Shown piece by piece: positions 1 to 10,620 of a DNA stretch of 64,000 bases. The notes beneath the pieces are model-generated. The model was not told the DNA's origin and made no database searches. It saw only the letters and a program-made list of their open reading frames with translations. Numbering within the stretch: position 1 is the stretch's first letter; every line of letters starts with the position of its first letter. A program made the translations under genes and the position numbers. This DNA is from Aedes albopictus (Eukaryota > Arthropoda > Insecta > Diptera > Culicidae): contig NC_085138.1 in the NCBI RefSeq assembly GCF_035046485.1, positions 343,678,263 through 343,742,262 of the forward strand. Reading direction: 5' to 3'.

Positions 1-43
1 TTAACACACAGCAAGGCCGCATTAAACATTTGGAATACGCCAC

Positions 44-216
44 GCCGCTGTTTCGTATAGAAAGGATCTGACAATAGTTCGTGCCAGCCACACGATATAC
101 ACATGCAAAATGGTCACTAGCAGAGGAAGCTCTCAGTTAATAACTATGTAAGTGCTCATAGAAAACTAAGCTGAGAAGCAGACTTTGTCCCAGTGGCGAC
201 GCAACGCCAAGAAGAA
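44..216 (+). mobile_element. Short retroposed element (LINE 3' end or SINE) with 11-bp target duplication
   Basis: The segment ends in an AAGAAGAA-type tail and is bounded by an exact 11-bp direct repeat, GAATACGCCAC, at 33-43 and 217-227. A tail plus a target-site duplication of this length is the signature of target-primed reverse transcription. The 173-bp body has no ORF, so it is either a 5'-truncated LINE 3' end or a SINE. The family is not identified with certainty. Confidence 0.65.
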
Positions 217-227
217 GAATACGCCAC

Positions 228-1164
228 TTTTTACTGAAATTAATCTACAATAGCCATTACATAATGTTGGTAACGTGTTGAAAAATTCAACAAAATTTAA
301 TTTTCAATGGGGATAAAATTGCTATAGACTGATTTTCTAGTGAGTTCCTAACACAGACTTCAATTTCGTGCACCAACCCACAGACGAAAGGAAATTTACC
401 ATATAGTGTCTTTACTCTGGCTGTTGTTTTTGCTGAATAGAAACACGTTTACTTCATCTGTAAGCCCCAAATTCTTTATTAGGCGTTAAAAATTAGTCCT
501 ACGTCAACACTGCGGTTATGTCTCAGACATTACACACTCCTAGTTTTTGACATGAATGTTCTTGAAAAACTGTTACTCGGAAACCATTTGTATTAGAGAA
601 AATGTGTCTGAAAAGGAATGGTAAGGAAACAAATGGGCTTTGTTTGTACACACATTTTCATAAAAAACTAGCTGTACCCGCAAACTTTGTCTTGCCTACT
701 GCGTTTTTGACGTTTCATGTTTCTACCCAAGACCTAGTCCCCGGTCAAATGTATGGAAAATCGATTTTCAAAAATTCTCATCTTTTCCATGTTTTCTGCC
801 TCATAAACCTTCCTTGGGTGAAAACTATCAGAACAAAACTAAGACGATCAAAATTGGACCTTCCGTTCGCAAGTTATGCGTGGTCCCACGTATGCCACTG
901 CATTTTTATATATATAGATCATATTTTAACACAAAACTCAAATTCCCAAAATACGTTATTTTTTTAGTGTGTAATTTTGAAGGAAACTCGGGTGTTTTGG
1001 TGACAAAAGAAACATGGAGCAAGCATTATTAAAAGAAAGTTTTTTCTAATAGCAGCTTTGAGGTATTTTTTTTTAAATCGCTTTCGGTTGATAAAAAAAT
1101 ATGTTTCAATGCCAGAAGATGGTCCTACCAAAAAATTCGAATCGGAATGCGATCAATAATAATC
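228..1164. other. AT-rich stretch without recognisable gene
   Basis: No coding family is recognisable. An open frame at 602-967 has no motif I know. The part from about 670 to 930, beginning with a CTGTACCCGCAAACTTTG motif and ending in a TATATATA run, resembles a dispersed interspersed repeat, but I see no second copy here to prove it. Confidence 0.4.
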
Positions 1165-1530
1165 TTCCTAACAGTAACCGTTTCAAAGATATTTGGAAGT
1201 TAATTTCATGATTCTCTCAATAATGAAAAAATGGGCCCTTTTCGTAAGTTAGTTGTGATGTTAATTCCAACACATTTGTATATTCCACCAACTTTCTTTT
1301 TGACACTCACTTGATTGGACGAACAGTTTGAAAGTTATAGGACAATTGTGCACTTCATTTTGTAGAGTCAAATGAAGTTTCTAACGTTGTTATATTGAAT
1401 GATGGTAACTTGGATGGTAATTAGTTGTAAGTAAGAACTAAGTAACTAAGTAAGAACAAAGAAATATAACTTTGTTTGATAATCAACCATACGTTTCATT
1501 GTTTTGAACAACTGTCATTTTTTCCGTGTG

Positions 1531-1872
1531 AGCAAGTTTTAGGCAATGTGGCCGACAAAACCCTCATGGCGGAGATAACAAACCTGCTGATAATACCCAA
1601 AGTCACTCTATCTATGTAAAACTATGGATATTGCATACAGGATTGCCACATATACAGATTTTTCTGTAATCATGCAGATTTTCTCGCAGCTTTTCATACA
1701 GAATTCTGTATAAAAATATTACAGATTTTTGGAAACGATACAGATTATGCAGATTTTTCAGAAACTTACAGAATTTCATGCAGATTTTTTACTAGTGATA
1801 CAGATTGCATGTGCTGTTATTTCCGACCAGATGAATAATGTTTCCGTTACTTGGAACTTTTAATACTTTTGA
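1531..1872. repeat. Insertion rich in ACAGATTTT words, absent from the paralogous copy
   Basis: Sequence either side (GTGTGAG before, CTTGAGTTTTACACAAATGAC after) is continuous in the paralogous copy near 52.15-52.2 kb, so about 340 bp was added here or lost there. The segment has many GCAGATTTT and TACAGATTTT words, related to the MITE at 36181-36546. Clear terminal repeats and a target duplication are not visible. Confidence 0.4.
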
Positions 1873-2130
1873 CTTGAGTTTTACACAAATGACATATTTT
1901 TACACACGAAAACATGAGATCGATTAAAGAAAATACCAAAACAGTACTACTGCTCTAATTTCGTCTAAAAAGTATACCGAATAGTGAATGTTATTGAACG
2001 TGGGCAGCAAAAGTGGAATTATACAATTATTATCATTGAAAAATCCCTCTATGCTACTAACTCTACTCAAATATTTATGGAATTTGTTTATTCTGCCTAT
2101 TTTGCTTCGAACTTAGGGAGCATCCATTAA

Positions 2131-2245
2131 CCTTTCAGGACGCGCACCAGTTTGATTCTAAAACTGCACCATGCTCGCGCCGTATACGACAATCGAGGAT
2201 TTTTGGTGGTGTTGTATTTTTAACAACGGCGCGCGTCCTGAAGGG
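2131..2245. mobile_element. piggyBac-type MITE with TTAA target duplication
   Basis: A 115-bp insert is flanked on both sides by TTAA (2127-2130 and 2246-2249). Its ends are inverted repeats: CCTTTCAGGACGCGC at the left, and CCCTTCAGGACGCGC when the right end is read in reverse. The paralogous repeat copy at about 51.95 kb has this site empty (CTATTGAGTACGTCACG). TTAA duplication with CC(T/C)-starting termini is the rule for the piggyBac superfamily. No coding capacity. Confidence 0.75.
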
Positions 2246-2593
2246 TTAAGTATGTCACGCTAAAATTGAAAATTTTGACCCTCCCTGCATCCCCCGAACG
2301 TGACGACATACTTAATGGATGATCGCTTATGTGATGGATTTCATTTCATTCAATAAATTAAAATAACATTTTGAATATAACTAAATTATATCTAAAGTTG
2401 TTATCATATCTGCATATGATATAATTGTGATCGATTGAAACAAAATCTCTAACGACAAATCAAGTCTATTATGTGTCAACGAGCTCAATGTGACGTCATA
2501 CTACCCCGCTCGTGTACGTCTGACAAACAAGGATTTGAATGACGGGGCTGGCAATACGTAGAACCAGTAAAGCTTCTATCACCACTCTCTTCA

Positions 2594-2675
2594 AGAGCCG
2601 TGATGGCCTCATTGGCAGAGGCGCCAGATTTCTACTAAGGTTAGGTGTCTTGGTTCAAATCCCGTTCGGATCCAA
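2594..2675 (+). promoter_or_regulatory. tRNA-like segment with internal Pol III boxes
   Basis: A perfect B box, GGTTCAAATCC, lies at 2652-2662, about 40 bases after an A-box-like GATGGCCTCATTGG at 2602-2615. The whole 80 bases resemble a degenerate tRNA, but the T stem and acceptor stem do not pair well, so this is a tRNA-derived promoter segment (SINE-like) and not a functional tRNA gene. The same segment in copy 2 is interrupted by the BEL/Pao element. Confidence 0.5.
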
Positions 2676-3055
2676 AATTTTATAACGTTCTGGAAACTAT
2701 TTTTTTATGTTACTTACTTTTTCTAAAAATAGAATAACACACTTAAAAATATTTACCCAAAAAATGAGTATAAAAAATAGTTTTTACCCTAATTGGTTTC
2801 AAAGAAATTATAACACAATTTGTTATAATTTTGTTAAATTCTATCATATTTCATGAAACAAGTTTTGTAATATTTTTGTTGTGATCATAACACAAGTTAT
2901 AATATTTTTGTTCTTTTCAGTGGGAACTTTGTTAGAATTTTTGTTATTTTAACTACTAACGGTACATGTTTTATAACAACCCTTGTTATAAAAATTTATT
3001 ATAACAAAATAACACAGCCTGTTATATTTTTGTAATGTTCATCTAGTCGGGATGG

Positions 3056-3394
3056 CCTTTCACCATGAGTAGTGTGTGGATGATTGGCAGTCATTCATTT
3101 TCGGCTGAAAAACAGGCACTGAGACTGATATTTTGCAGGACTGCCAGATACCCATGTCCCCGGCATAATAAACTAGAAGAGTTTTTCGGGAAGTTGTGAA
3201 AATTTCATCAAAACCCATCGAAAAACAAAAAAGTTATGACCATTTTTGTGCTTTTCCGAAGGTGGAAAATGTACGTTGGCTGGATGAAGGTTAATACAAC
3301 GAATCACATTTTCTGTACGTTTTTAATACATAAATTTTTTCTACCAATTTCATCTCATATCTCATTTTATGGTAGCTTTTCTTGTTTTGCGTGT
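3056..3394. other. No recognisable feature
   Basis: About 340 bases between a word-repeat element and an RTE LINE remnant. I see no ORF of a known family and no clear repeat structure. Confidence 0.4.
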
Positions 3395-4965
3395 ACATGG
3401 TACATTTGGAGCGTAGGTGAATCTTTTTCGACCGCAGTTTCTTCTGGAGCCCGTAGTAGGTCCGACTTCCGCTGATGATGCGCCTCCGAATTTCACGACT
3501 CATGACTCCGAGGTAGACGAATTCCTCTACCACCTTGAAAGTATCCCCATCTATCGTAACATTACTACCACTGGCGAAACTACGAATTTTTGCCAGGGGG
3601 TGCCCTTCATACAAATATTCATTAGTTCATAAATTCATCATTCATCAACTCATATTTCATAGTAATGCATTCAAATTCTAGGGGGTGCCTGGCACCCCCG
3701 GCACCCCCAGTAGTTTCGCCTATGATTACTACACAGACGGATCCGGTCGTGTTCGGTTCTGCCTACCAGCATGTACTTTGTTTTTGAGGCATTCACCACC
3801 AGTCCGACCTTTGCTGCTTCGCGTTTCAGGCGGGTGTACAGCTCTGCCACCGTTCCAAATGTTCTGGCAATAATGTCCATGTCGTCCGCAAAGCACACAA
3901 ATTGACCGGATTTTGTGAAAATCGTTCCCCGGCTGTTGAGCCCGGCTCGTCGCATCACACCTTCCAGAGCGATGTTGAAGAGTAGGCATGAGAGTCCATC
4001 ACCTTGTCGCAGTCCCCGGCGAGATACGAATGAACTGGATAGTTCACCCGAAACCCTTACGCAGTTTTGCACACCGTCCATCGCTGCTTTAATCAGTCTA
4101 GTCAGCTTCCCAGGAAAGCCGTTTTCGTCCATGATTTTCCATAGCTCTGCGCGGTCGATACTGTCGTATGCCGCTTTGAAGTCGATGAACAGGTGATGCA
4201 TTGGGACCTGCTATTCACGGCATTTCTGGAGGATTTGCCGTATGATAAAGATCTGGTCCGTTGTCGACCGGCCGTCGATGAAGCCGGCTTGATAACTTCC
4301 CACTTCGCCCTGAAGTTCTCACATTCCAAATGGTCGCCTTTCTTGTGAATGGGGCAGATTACCCCTTCCTTCCACTCCTCCGGTAGCTGTTCGGTTTCCC
4401 AGATCCTGACCATCAGCCGATGCTGACAGGTGGCCAACTTTTCTGGGCCCATCTTGATGAGTTCAGCTGCGATACCATCCTTACCAGCTGCTTTGTTGGT
4501 TTTGAGCTGGTGAATGGCATCCTTAACTTCCCTCAGCATGGGAGTTGGTTCATTTCCGTCCACGCTGCACTGACGTCGTCGTTTCCTCCGTTGCCGTGGG
4601 CTCCCGTGCCTACGTTCTCCACGCCGTTTAGGTGCTGATCGAAGTGCTGCTTCCACCTTTCGATCACCTCACGTCCTTCCGTCAAGAGGCCTCTGTCCTT
4701 ATCCCTGCACATTTCGGCTCGCGGCAAGAAGACGTTGCGGAATGCGTTGAACTTCCGTGTTTTTTGGGAACGGCGCAGCAGTTTCATTTTTTCGCACTCC
4801 GCTTCTTCCAGGCGGCGCTTTTTCTCCCGAAAGAGGCGGGTCTGCTATTTTCAGCTTCTGTTTATAACGTTCCACGTTCTGTCGGGTCTCTTGCTGCAGC
4901 ATTACCACCCGTGCTGCGTTCTTCTCCTCCAAAACCGTTGGAAAAAGGTGCTACATATGGCCATG
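3395..4965 (-). pseudogene. RTE-clade LINE remnant (reverse transcriptase), truncated at both ends
   Basis: Read on the minus strand, the fragments give the linker region (VIERWKQHFDQHLNG), the RT start (KAAGKDGIAAELIK, EEWKEGVICPIHKKGD), motif A (FIDFKAAYDSIDRAELW), RLRQGD-type motif B (RRGLRQGDGLSCLLFN) and the catalytic FADD of motif C near 3885. These are hallmarks of RTE-type reverse transcriptases that copy element RNA at a nicked chromosomal target. The frame is broken in several places, so the pieces do not join. The endonuclease and the element 3' end are missing: similarity to the copy at 59.6-62.9 kb begins near 4965 and stops near 3395. A hAT-type MITE interrupts it at 3569-3724. 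It is a dead copy. Confidence 0.85.
3569..3724. mobile_element. hAT-type MITE inside the RTE remnant
   Basis: A 156-bp insert is flanked by the 8-bp direct repeat ATTACTAC (3561-3568 and 3725-3732). Termini are inverted: CACTGGCGAAACTAC at the left and CATAGGCGAAACTAC read from the right. An 8-bp duplication with CA-starting ends fits the hAT superfamily. The intact RTE copy at 62.3 kb has no such insert at this site. Confidence 0.75.
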
Positions 4966-5989
4966 TTTGGCACCATTGCACCATATCTATCAGTAGTTTT
5001 AATATAAACAATGTCATACCGGCATTGCTTCCCTTCCATGTAATTTAGACAAGTGTGACAAATATAGACTAAACTTCTGTCTGACAACGGCTACATGGTC
5101 TAAAAGAATCGTCCAATCATCACAAATTAAAGTAATGGTACTCAAATATGCCACAAAAGATCTAACAGCTGGTCGCAGTGACTTAGATACCCAACAAGGA
5201 ATAAAAAAAAATGTCACCCAAATGAAACATTTCTGTTACCTCTATCCATTTTACTTCTCTTTCCTCAGGTCCAAGCGATGACAATTATAAACATTAATAC
5301 ACATCGTCATGTTGCATCATACGAAACTACCATCAACGGACCTGCAGAACACGAAAGAGAATTGCAGAAACTCATTTCCGAGAATGTGCCTTACCGGGGC
5401 ATTTTTTTTTTGCGCGTTCCATATATTTTTTTCTCCCAAGTAATCCGCTCACAGAAAATTAATGCTTGGGCCCATTTATTTGCTTTTTGGTTGCTTTTGT
5501 TGGACTTTCAATCCTTCAGGACAGAAATAATGCACCGAAATATGGATAGAACCGGTGAAAAAAAAGTACATCATGGTTATGATAGGCAAATCCTCTGCCC
5601 GGGTTGTTTCAGCGCAACCAACCTCGGCGGATTCCGAATGGCGCATGCTACATACATGTAGGGATGAGCCAGCAGCCGGGACACGGCAGATGAGAAAAAA
5701 ATGTGCATTCCAATTTATCGCTTCAAAAACGATCATAATCTGAGCTCGCTGTAATCCGCTTTCGAACTATGGTTAGTAGCATACTGCCTGCCTGCACACA
5801 CAGACACACATACACGGATCAGGAGATTGCAGGCGTTGCACTGATGGATATGCGAGTTTTTTTGTATCGCTTTCATAGAGTTAAACAGTCGCAGTTTCTA
5901 TTGTTTTAATTCTGATTTCAACTTTGATACATACATTTCACCAAAATTTAACCCTATTAATAGGTGTCACGGGAAAAAAAAATCCTCAA
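4966..5989. other. Intergenic stretch with one weak candidate exon
   Basis: A pyrimidine tract ending in CTCAG at about 5260-5270 precedes an open stretch beginning at the ATG 5278 (MTIININTHRHVASY...), which is polar and exon-like up to about 5395. After that the frame runs into low-complexity T-rich sequence. No family is recognised and no partner exon is seen. A short CA-rich run lies near 5797-5815. The rest, including the 3' flank of the OBP gene, shows nothing definite. Confidence 0.25.
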
Positions 5990-6802
5990 CTAGAAACCAA
6001 CATCAAGTACAGCTACAGATACAATAGCAATGGAAAAATCTACCGTAAACGGAACTGATGCATCAATCTTATCATACACGTACGGTTGCAGGCGGAAGTA
6101 CATGTTAACGCAATCGTCAGCAAAACTCAAAACTTTCGAACACTTGCCGCACTCCTGAATACCATTTATGCACTGCTGAATCTTTCTTGGATTCCAGCCA
6201 ACTCCATATCCACCACATTGCAACTCTAGCCGTTCCCAGTCGAACCCTCCCTCATCGCTGTACAGCCCATGCCGAATAAGGAAGCACCGCAAAAGGCACG
6301 ATTTCTCCGGTATTGCAGATCCGTTGATTGCCACTTGCTTCAAAGTTTCTTCCGACATCCCTAGCATGGCCACACACTCCTTGACAATTTGTATATGTTG
6401 AAGCCTTGTCAACGGAATGTATCGCACCGCTTCGGAGTCCAGCTGTCCGTATTGATCGTCGTAGCACTTCACCGATTGTTCTGCCCGTTGACAGCTATCA
6501 CTGCTGGTGGCGATGACTCCCGCTAGGCATCGCGCAGTTCTGTTTTGGTAACATGCGTCGTCTGGACTTGGCTGGTAGAATCGCCCGATGGAATAACCGA
6601 CTCCACTGGTGTCGTTCCAAAACCGATCCACCAAGCCTCGGCAACGGGTCGCACAGTTGGAGGAATCGTTCGGCAAGTACTGTAGACATTCCGCGTCCGT
6701 TGAGCGGATGCTTTTGAACACTACGGCGTGTTTGTTCGCTGATGCCACATAACGAATATTGAAAGTGATGAAGATGGACAGCAACACAGCTAATAATTCC
6801 AT
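5990..6802 (-). CDS. Two-domain (atypical) odorant-binding protein, 270 aa
   Basis: Single uninterrupted frame with a hydrophobic signal peptide (about residues 1-21, MELLAVLLSIFITF...VASA), so a secreted protein. Two cysteine-rich OBP-like halves follow. The N-terminal half has C39, C50-x3-C54, C84, C92 and C104-x8-C113. The C-terminal half has C143, C169-x3-C173, C196, C211, C218 and C221-x9-C231. The C-x3-C and C-x8/9-C spacings are the insect OBP disulfide pattern, and tandem OBP halves of this total length are known as atypical or two-domain OBPs of mosquitoes. Such proteins carry small hydrophobic ligands in sensillar lymph or other secretions; the ligand here is unknown. Four N-glycosylation sequons (N45, N63, N87, N160). 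The start was chosen because it opens directly into the signal peptide. An initiator-like TCAGT lies about 52 bases upstream on the coding strand. The close paralogue at 21400-22179 confirms the frame by conservation. Confidence 0.85.
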   Translation of the reverse strand: MELLAVLLSIFITFNIRYVASANKHAVVFKSIRSTDAECLQYLPNDSSNCATRCRGLVDRFWNDTSGVGYSIGRFYQPSPDDACYQNRTARCLAGVIATSSDSCQRAEQSVKCYDDQYGQLDSEAVRYIPLTRLQHIQIVKECVAMLGMSEETLKQVAINGSAIPEKSCLLRCFLIRHGLYSDEGGFDWERLELQCGGYGVGWNPRKIQQCINGIQECGKCSKVLSFADDCVNMYFRLQPYVYDKIDASVPFTVDFSIAIVSVAVLDVGF

Positions 6803-7223
6803 TGCATGTCACTTGTGAGGCGTGTGAGTGCTTCAACCAAGGTATAGAACAGTACTGAACTAGTTTTTGCTTCCATGAATTGTCTCAAAATATGTTTAGT
6901 CGGGTAAAACGATTAGTTTGAAAGCGGTTTTGCAGACAGAATGGTATGGTCGATTGTTTACAAAACCTTCAAATGAATCGAGCACGTATTTCTTGCACAT
7001 TGTGTAATGTATAGACAGACGAAATGCTTGACGTTAAATGCGTTGTTGGCTGTTGGAGCCCTTATGAAGTTTATCATCAATATTAACTTCTTTTCTCGAT
7101 CAGCCTAGATAGCTGTGTGGTGTCGGTTGCGATTGTTTCGTTTGGCTGAAAAAAGCACTGCGAACCGCCTGTTCCTGTGGTAAGAGGCCTAGTAGCAGTG
7201 CTGTCATGGTAAAATCAGAGTTT
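6803..7223. other. 5' flank of the OBP gene
   Basis: No coding sequence. Coding-strand TCAGT at 6854-6858 could be an arthropod initiator, but no convincing TATA box is seen. At 7194-7220 there is a stretch of about 26 bases identical to 37131-37157 (GCTGTCATGGTAAAATCAGA core), so at least the distal part belongs to a dispersed repeat. Confidence 0.35.
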
Positions 7224-9260
7224 TTTTTGCCTTTCTCGTACACTAAGTGTACTATAAAGGCTATATGTTCACTCCTAAAATGACTTTTTGATAGAAGGCC
7301 CGGAGAGTCGAGTCACATATACCAATCTACTTAGCTCGACGAATTGAAGTGATGTCTGTGTGTGTATGTGTGTGTGTATGTGTGTGTACAAATAAAGTCA
7401 CATCACTTTTTGGCAGTAAACATCAACCGATTTTAATGACCAACGGATCATTCGACGCGGAATCTGGTCTCATTGTTTCCTAATGAAAATGGTTCGGATC
7501 GGTCCATCCGTTCCGGAGTTATGGCCATTTAGGTGTTCCGGACCGGCAGGAGCCAGATATGAAAACGCTACAAACCCATCCATGCGACACATCAAACTAC
7601 GGCATTTTCGATAACTTGATGAATGGTAACCATGAAAATGGTCTCAGACCATATCTGAACCGGTAGAGTCCCGGAACCGGTTCCGGGTGTCCCGCCGGAA
7701 GTGGCCAAACATAAAAGTGAACTAAACTCATACATGCGACATATCAAACCGCGGCTTTTTCGATAATCTGATCAACAGTAAGCAGGAAAACATGCTCAGA
7801 CCATATCGGAACCGGTAGTGTTCCGGAACGGGTTCCAGATGTCCCGCTGGAGGTGGCACAGTATAAAAATTAACCAAACCCATGCATGCGACATATCAAA
7901 TGGTGGCTTTTTTGATATCCTGATGAACAGTAAGTAGGAAAATATTCTGAGAACATATTTAAACCGGTAGTGACCTGGAACCGGTTCCAGGTATTCCGCC
8001 GGAAGTGGCCAAATATAAAAGTGAACTAAACCCATGCATGCGACATATCAAACCGCGACTTTTTCGAAAACCTTATGAACAGTAAGCAGGAAAATATTAT
8101 CGGAACATATATGAATAGGTAGTGATCCGGAACCGGCTCCGGGTGTCCCGCCGGAAATGTCCAAATATGAAAGTGAACCAAACCCGTGCATGTGACACAT
8201 CCAATCTGGGTTTTTCGATAACCTGTTGAACGGTTAGCAAGAAAATAGGATCAGACAACATCAGAAACTACTGGTACTGTTTCGGAATCCATTCGGGGTG
8301 CCTCGCCGAAGATAAGCAAATATAAAAGTGAACTAAACCCAAGCATGCGACACATCAAATCGCGGTTTTTTAGAAATCTTGATTTAGCAAAAGATAGTTT
8401 CCGAACATATTTGGGACTACCGGTAGTGTTCCGCAACCGATTACGGATGTTCCATAGAAAATGGCCAAACGTAAAGGAGAACCAACCCATGAATGCGACA
8501 CATTAAATGACTTTTTAGGTAACCTGATGAACGGTTAACAAGAAAAAATCATAGACCATACATTGGAAAACCAATAGTGTGCCGAAACCGGTTCCAGGTG
8601 ACCCATCGAAAGTGGTCAAATGTAGAATGGAACCAAACGTATGCACGCAGCATTTTGAATAACGCGAGCTTCGATAACGCGATGAACGATCAGCAAGAAA
8701 ATAGTCTCAGGCCATATCTAAGACTACCGGTAGTGTTCCGGAACAAGTTTCGAGTATCTCGCCGGAACTGGCGAATTGCAAAAATGAACCACACTCATTC
8801 ATGCGGTACATAAATTCGCGATTTTATAGAAAAACTTATTAACACTTTGCATGGAGCTAGTCTAAGACCACATCAGGAACAATCGGTACAATCCCGGAAC
8901 TGGTCCTTGGTGTCCCACTGGAAGTGGTAAAATGCAAAAGTGATCCATACCCATGCAGGAGATACATCAAATCGTGTTCTTTAGGAAACCTAATGAACAT
9001 TAGCAATGAAATAGTCTCACACTATATTTGGGAGACCTAGTTCGGTACCAGTTCGGGGTACCCCACTGACCAAATGTACATCAAACCACGACTTTTTTAA
9101 TAACCTCAGAAACATTGACTCATACCACATAAAAGCTACCGGTAGGGTTCCAGAACCAACATTTGGTGCTTCATCGGAACTACGAAAGTGAATAAAATCA
9201 ATGCAAGTGATAAATATTTGTAACAGAACAGAATCTTTATAAATTAAACCCAAATACAAA
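7224..9260 (+). repeat. 152-bp tandem-array element, copy A
   Basis: The left end reads TTTTGCCTTTCTCGTACAC and is followed by a (TG)n run and then about ten degenerate monomers spaced about 152 bp. Each carries a CCGGAACCGGTTCCGG-like palindrome, GTGTCCCGCCGGAAGTGGCC, and ATGCATGCGACACATCAAA. Copies B (25267-28745) and C (30790-34356) have the same parts in the opposite orientation. In C the far end, ACGAGAAAGGC, is the inverse of the near end, so the array sits inside a TIR-bounded element. Monomers decay from 8.2 kb onward and no right TIR is found in this copy. Short ORFs here are repeat artefacts. Confidence 0.75.
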
Positions 9261-10229
9261 CAGACATCTCACTATACTCACTACCTATCTTTCTTGTTTC
9301 CAACGGTTGATTGAAGTATTCATCAGTACGCTAATTGAACGCTCGCGGCGTACGCCGCGTTTTTGCTCTTGTTTAACGTTTACTCACTACCACCGTCTAG
9401 CTGGCCGTGAAGAGATCTCACCAAATCACTCAATTTCAGATTCCTGAGGTGTCCAATCCAATGTACAGTAGGACTAGTCAACGTTGGTAAAGTTTAATCG
9501 CATTAACCCCGAACAAAAAAATTCCAGTTACCTTTTGCGTCTAAAATTACTGGATAAAATTATAATGCAACTAGTTACGCACTCGCGCTCTGTAATATGA
9601 TTGGAGTTTGTATGGAAATTTCACATGCTTGCATTTTTTTTGTAAAATTTTTATATGAATTTTGTAACCTATGATATGATAATAAAATATAGCCTTAAGT
9701 GTGCAGAAAGCGATCTGTGATTGTGTAAAAAGTTATATCTTAGCTTGTAAGTATCGTCTTGATATTGATTGGCCTCCATTGTTAGTGAAGGTGCTCTAGC
9801 AGTCAACTGAGAAGTCTGATATATTTTAGCTCTGCTCATACGTTGAACATAACGTCGGACTATGTCCCATCAATAATTTTTGAGTCAACTCAATGATGGC
9901 TTTGATAAAATGCTTGCTTTTCTTATAAAGTATCAGGATTCAGAACACTTTAGCTTACGTCGACGGAAATATCGTGAGAACATATTCAACGAGAACGGCA
10001 CTATCACCACTAGGTGGATTAATTTGTTTTTTTTTTTTTCAAAATCATGAAGTGAAACGAGCACACATTTTTGGCCACGTACACTACACACCAGTCAAAT
10101 ATGCAACGGTGTGTGCTCTTCCGATTTTATGCTATAACACTGCATTTTTTTCATTTGCTTGACGACCCAACTCAAGAATTATGAAACCAGTGTGAAATAT
10201 TTTAGTAATGTATCCAATAGCATCAAGCT
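9261..10229. other. No gene; contains a 16-bp GC palindrome
   Basis: AT-rich sequence without recognisable coding or repeat structure, apart from a perfect palindrome CGCGGCGTACGCCGCG at 9344-9359 followed by a T run. A short stretch near 9525-9560 (CCTTTTGCGTCTAAAATTAC) matches, inverted, sequence near 30935-30955 inside element C, so part of this may be the decayed end of element A. Confidence 0.35.
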
Positions 10230-10620
10230 TCAAATGTTCTCAGGAGCGTTTCATGGGGCCCCCAGGAGTTTCAGGAGGCACTAGAAGGTCTTGGGGGCGT
10301 TTTAGGGGATCTTCAGAGGCTTGCAAGGGGTTCCTATGGGGCTTTTGGGGCAATTCAGGTAGTCTCACGGGGTCCTCGTTGGCCTCAAATGCACTTCGAG
10401 GGGTCTCCAGGAATTCTCAGAGAAGTTTCAGAGGGTCTCAGGGGCATTTCAGAGGCCTTAAGGGAGTTACATGGGCATCTGGGGATACCAGGAGATCTCA
10501 GGGGCGTTTCAAGAGGGGCCAGTGGGCTTCAGGGGGTATCTCAGGATCGTTTCAGTGAGTTTCAGTGAATTCCAGGGGGCCTTAGGGATGATTCAGGGAG
10601 TTTCAGGAATTACCCAGGAG
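10230..10620 (+). repeat. Degenerate TTTCAGGGG array
   Basis: Irregular repetition of GGGGCGTTTCAGGGGGTCTC-like words on the plus strand gives a G-rich coding-like strand and artefactual ORFs. The same words appear in the opposite orientation at 11140-12260, so the two arrays form an inverted pair around a 520-bp spacer. Confidence 0.7.

Larger units (their letters stand above)
1165..3055 (+). mobile_element. Word-repeat element, TTATAAC type, copy 1
   Basis: This non-coding unit is matched over most of its length by the reverse complement of 45160-45600 plus 51616-52520, so it is a dispersed repeat. Its right part (2700-3045) is packed with TTATAAC and GTTATAA words in both orientations and ends in TCTAGTCGGGATGG. 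The other copy begins CCCGACTAGATGG. A tRNA-like segment with a B box lies at 2594-2675. Relative to the other copy it has gained insertions at about 1531-1872 and at 2131-2245. It has no ORF, so it must be mobilised in trans if it is mobile at all. Confidence 0.6.

Noticed and set aside
2594..2675. Functional tRNA gene
   Set aside because: A and B boxes are present, but the acceptor and T stems do not pair properly and no convincing anticodon arm is seen.
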